64,000 nt of DNA, from positions 58,750-122,749 of the forward strand of contig CAMBZB010000001.1 of NCBI GenBank assembly GCA_945872245.1, in the 5' to 3' direction. Below the pieces are notes generated by a model, which searched no databases, was not told the DNA's origin, and worked only from the letters and a program-made list of their open reading frames with translations. Below are positions 63,401-64,000 of the stretch, piece after piece; position 1 is the first letter of the stretch, and each line of letters begins with the position of its first letter. The translations under genes were made by a program, and so were the position numbers. Source of the stretch: Flavobacterium psychrophilum. Its GTDB lineage: Bacteria; Bacteroidota; Bacteroidia; Flavobacteriales; Flavobacteriaceae.

Positions 63401-64000
63401 GAAATAATTACGGAGGAGGAGGAGGAGGAGTTAGTACAGTTACTTCAAATATCGGAGGTTCAGGAGCTCAAGGTTTAATTATATTGACTTGGGTTGATGC
63501 TACAGATTTCAACACTACTGTAAGTACTCCCATTTGTGCAAATAATACTTCATTAGTAACTATTTCATCAACTACACTAGTTGATGGAAGTTATACGGTT
63601 ACCTATAATTTATCTGGTTTAAATACAGCTACTGCAAATACAGCAACTGTAACAATTGCCAATGGAACAGGAAGTTTTTCAACTTCAGTTTTGGCTAATT
63701 CAGGGAATACTAATATAACAATTACAAATATTACATTTACAGGATGGACTTGTTCTGCTTCCTTAACTAAAAATAATACAGGAATTATTACAGTTACACC
63801 AGCTAAACCAGCAACACCTGGAACAATTACCGGAACTGCTACACAGTGTCCAGCATTAACGGCTCAAACCTATAGTATTACAGCAGTGACTAATGCAACA
63901 ACATACAACTGGACAGTTCCAACAGGATGGTCTATTACAGCTGGTGCAGGAACAACTTCTATTACCGTAACAACAGGATCAGCTAGTCAGAACGGCAACG
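60433..64000 (+). CDS. Giant secreted Ig-repeat adhesin with glycine-rich domain (3' truncated by window)
   Basis: The ATG at 60433 opens a frame that runs to the window end without a stop (1189 residues visible). The signal peptide is at about 20-43 (FRLLSSLFLLTFLLVASSSS). A beta-rich N-terminal domain (about 45-270) is followed by Ig-like repeats; two near-identical ones of about 80 residues begin ISYLGTPFC and ISYAGTPFC and end GTYTVTYTMAA. From about 815 to 1015 there is a glycine-rich domain (VEAWGAGGGAGG, QCGGGGGGAYASS, GGGGGGAAGSSG). Ig-like repeats resume afterward. By analogy with its upstream neighbour, T9SS export is expected, but the C-terminus is not visible. Confidence 0.8.
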   Translation, partial: MDKSYFNTTRNTAPSLKPSAAFRLLSSLFLLTFLLVASSSSGQISTLQAFSNLYNGTNNSQNLTYTIPAGTNSNRLLVVAVTTTLSSAATNRTIALTYGGRSLTLATGDLTISSRQHTAIYYLNESNIDLASNTTLAFTATNGTTRVNMVWAAVYDYVNQTTPLNSSQNYNSGTGTTSPFQFGTALSLASGNQGVVVICSQRTGNTTTRTITYPNNWTLDDEETYTTTDAIRTGVADRTIPTATTTDNCATIFSGNALASMTGIAINGCSQPTVNAGSALSAICRGGTSAGLGGSTGGSATGRTWSDGAVGGSFSPNATTLNATYTPPSTYTGTVTLTLTSSGGSCGTATASKNLTVTAPNSATISYLGTPFCKSLTTGQAVTRTGTTGGTYSASPAGLTIDATGAITPSTSTAGTYTVTYTMAAAGGCIAATTTTSVTITTLPSASISYAGTPFCISNASGQPVTLTGTTGGVYSSTAGLTINASTGAITPSSSTAGTYTVTYTMAAGDGCAAQTATTFVTINPTVTINAFSPATSTRCQGVGTVTTTTTANNSTGITYSLDSTTAEFLGNSIVAATGLVTYAAGWSGTSIITASAAGCNGPKTAIHTVTINPNLPASVSIVSTDADNTICSGTSVTFTATPANGGTTPTYQWKLNGVDIEGATNSIYTTTTLANNDAIKVHLISSNATCAIGLPVSSSTITTIVNSSLPNYTLSSVTATDPTLGGTCTVIITGTVLPDGVYTVTYNLSGDNSATAKTATMTVSGFTGSFVTSTIANPGATTISIVGLKKSTDNCTGLVSNNMTVIVSISNVTLTSSGNFNVPSGVSCIKVEAWGAGGGAGGLNDLGIGQCGGGGGGAYASSFVTVTPGSSIPYVVGIGGASGNNGGNSSFNTISVVAEGGNLGNWFFFLGGLGGSISNSTGTIKYAGGNGGNGGFSNFIGYGGGGGGAAGSSGAGNNGNGATAGSGISLNGGAGGSGLSFNNIDGNSGNNYGGGGGGVSTVTSNIGGSGAQGLIILTWVDATDFNTTVSTPICANNTSLVTISSTTLVDGSYTVTYNLSGLNTATANTATVTIANGTGSFSTSVLANSGNTNITITNITFTGWTCSASLTKNNTGIITVTPAKPATPGTITGTATQCPALTAQTYSITAVTNATTYNWTVPTGWSITAGAGTTSITVTTGSASQNGN

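Overview
The window reads as chromosome of a Flavobacterium-like bacterium (phylum Bacteroidota, class Flavobacteriia). The pointers are low GC, the Bacteroidota -7 promoter box TAnnTTTG in front of many genes, few Shine-Dalgarno sequences, a type IX secretion (T9SS) type C sorting domain, DUF4270 and DUF4286 proteins, an ornithine-lipid synthase of the fused OlsF type, and an atpD-atpC pair separated from the other ATP synthase genes. This assignment comes from family knowledge, not from a database search. No rRNA, tRNA, CRISPR array, prophage or classical transposase was seen.

Layout. 1-1775: 3' part of a Wzc-like capsule/exopolysaccharide tyrosine kinase. 2176-4677: ferrous iron uptake operon feoA-feoB plus a 40-residue Cys-rich membrane peptide. 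4761-12510: SCO1-like copper/thiol protein, M13 metallopeptidase, NAD-epimerase-like protein, ORF6N protein, M28 peptidase, zinc-ribbon protein and DinB/YfiT-like protein. 12701-24524: tail-less SSB, HAD phosphatase, metG, then a mainly rightward run serS, TPR protein, DUF4286, GIY-YIG cassette, rsmA, mgtE, proC, 2-hydroxyacid dehydrogenase, TM2 protein. 24597-33675: OlsF-like acyltransferase, exonuclease III, OmpA lipoprotein, aldo/keto reductase, AsmA/GT51 protein, K+ channel and two small unknowns. 33806-40945: radA, panC-panD, then a degenerate glycogen-synthase-like protein, DUF4270 lipoprotein and glmS. 41056-47365: TonB receptor plus GDSL lipoprotein, atpD-atpC. 47582-52604: biotin cluster bioF, GxxExxY nuclease cassette, bioD, bioA, ketoacyl synthase. 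52784-end: recX and two giant secreted Ig-repeat adhesins, the second running off the window.

The most unusual content is the repeat biology. Two small nuclease-fold genes (GIY-YIG at 19825, GxxExxY at 48797) are each closely bracketed by inverted copies of a short intergenic repeat, and each unit sits exactly between two housekeeping genes. This resembles the REP/RAYT arrangement, but with nucleases in place of a transposase. In addition, four conserved genes (the epimerase, metG, bioF and the ketoacyl synthase) carry dispersed or tandem repeats inside their reading frames without loss of frame. In bioF these are six 7-bp units, a possible slippage site. Further heptad-phased repeats fill several intergenic gaps.

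The genes support envelope assembly and export (Wzc, GT51, OmpA, OlsF, TonB receptor and lipoprotein, adhesins), iron and magnesium transport, translation, cofactor synthesis (biotin, pantothenate), UDP-GlcNAc precursor supply (glmS) and energy conversion.
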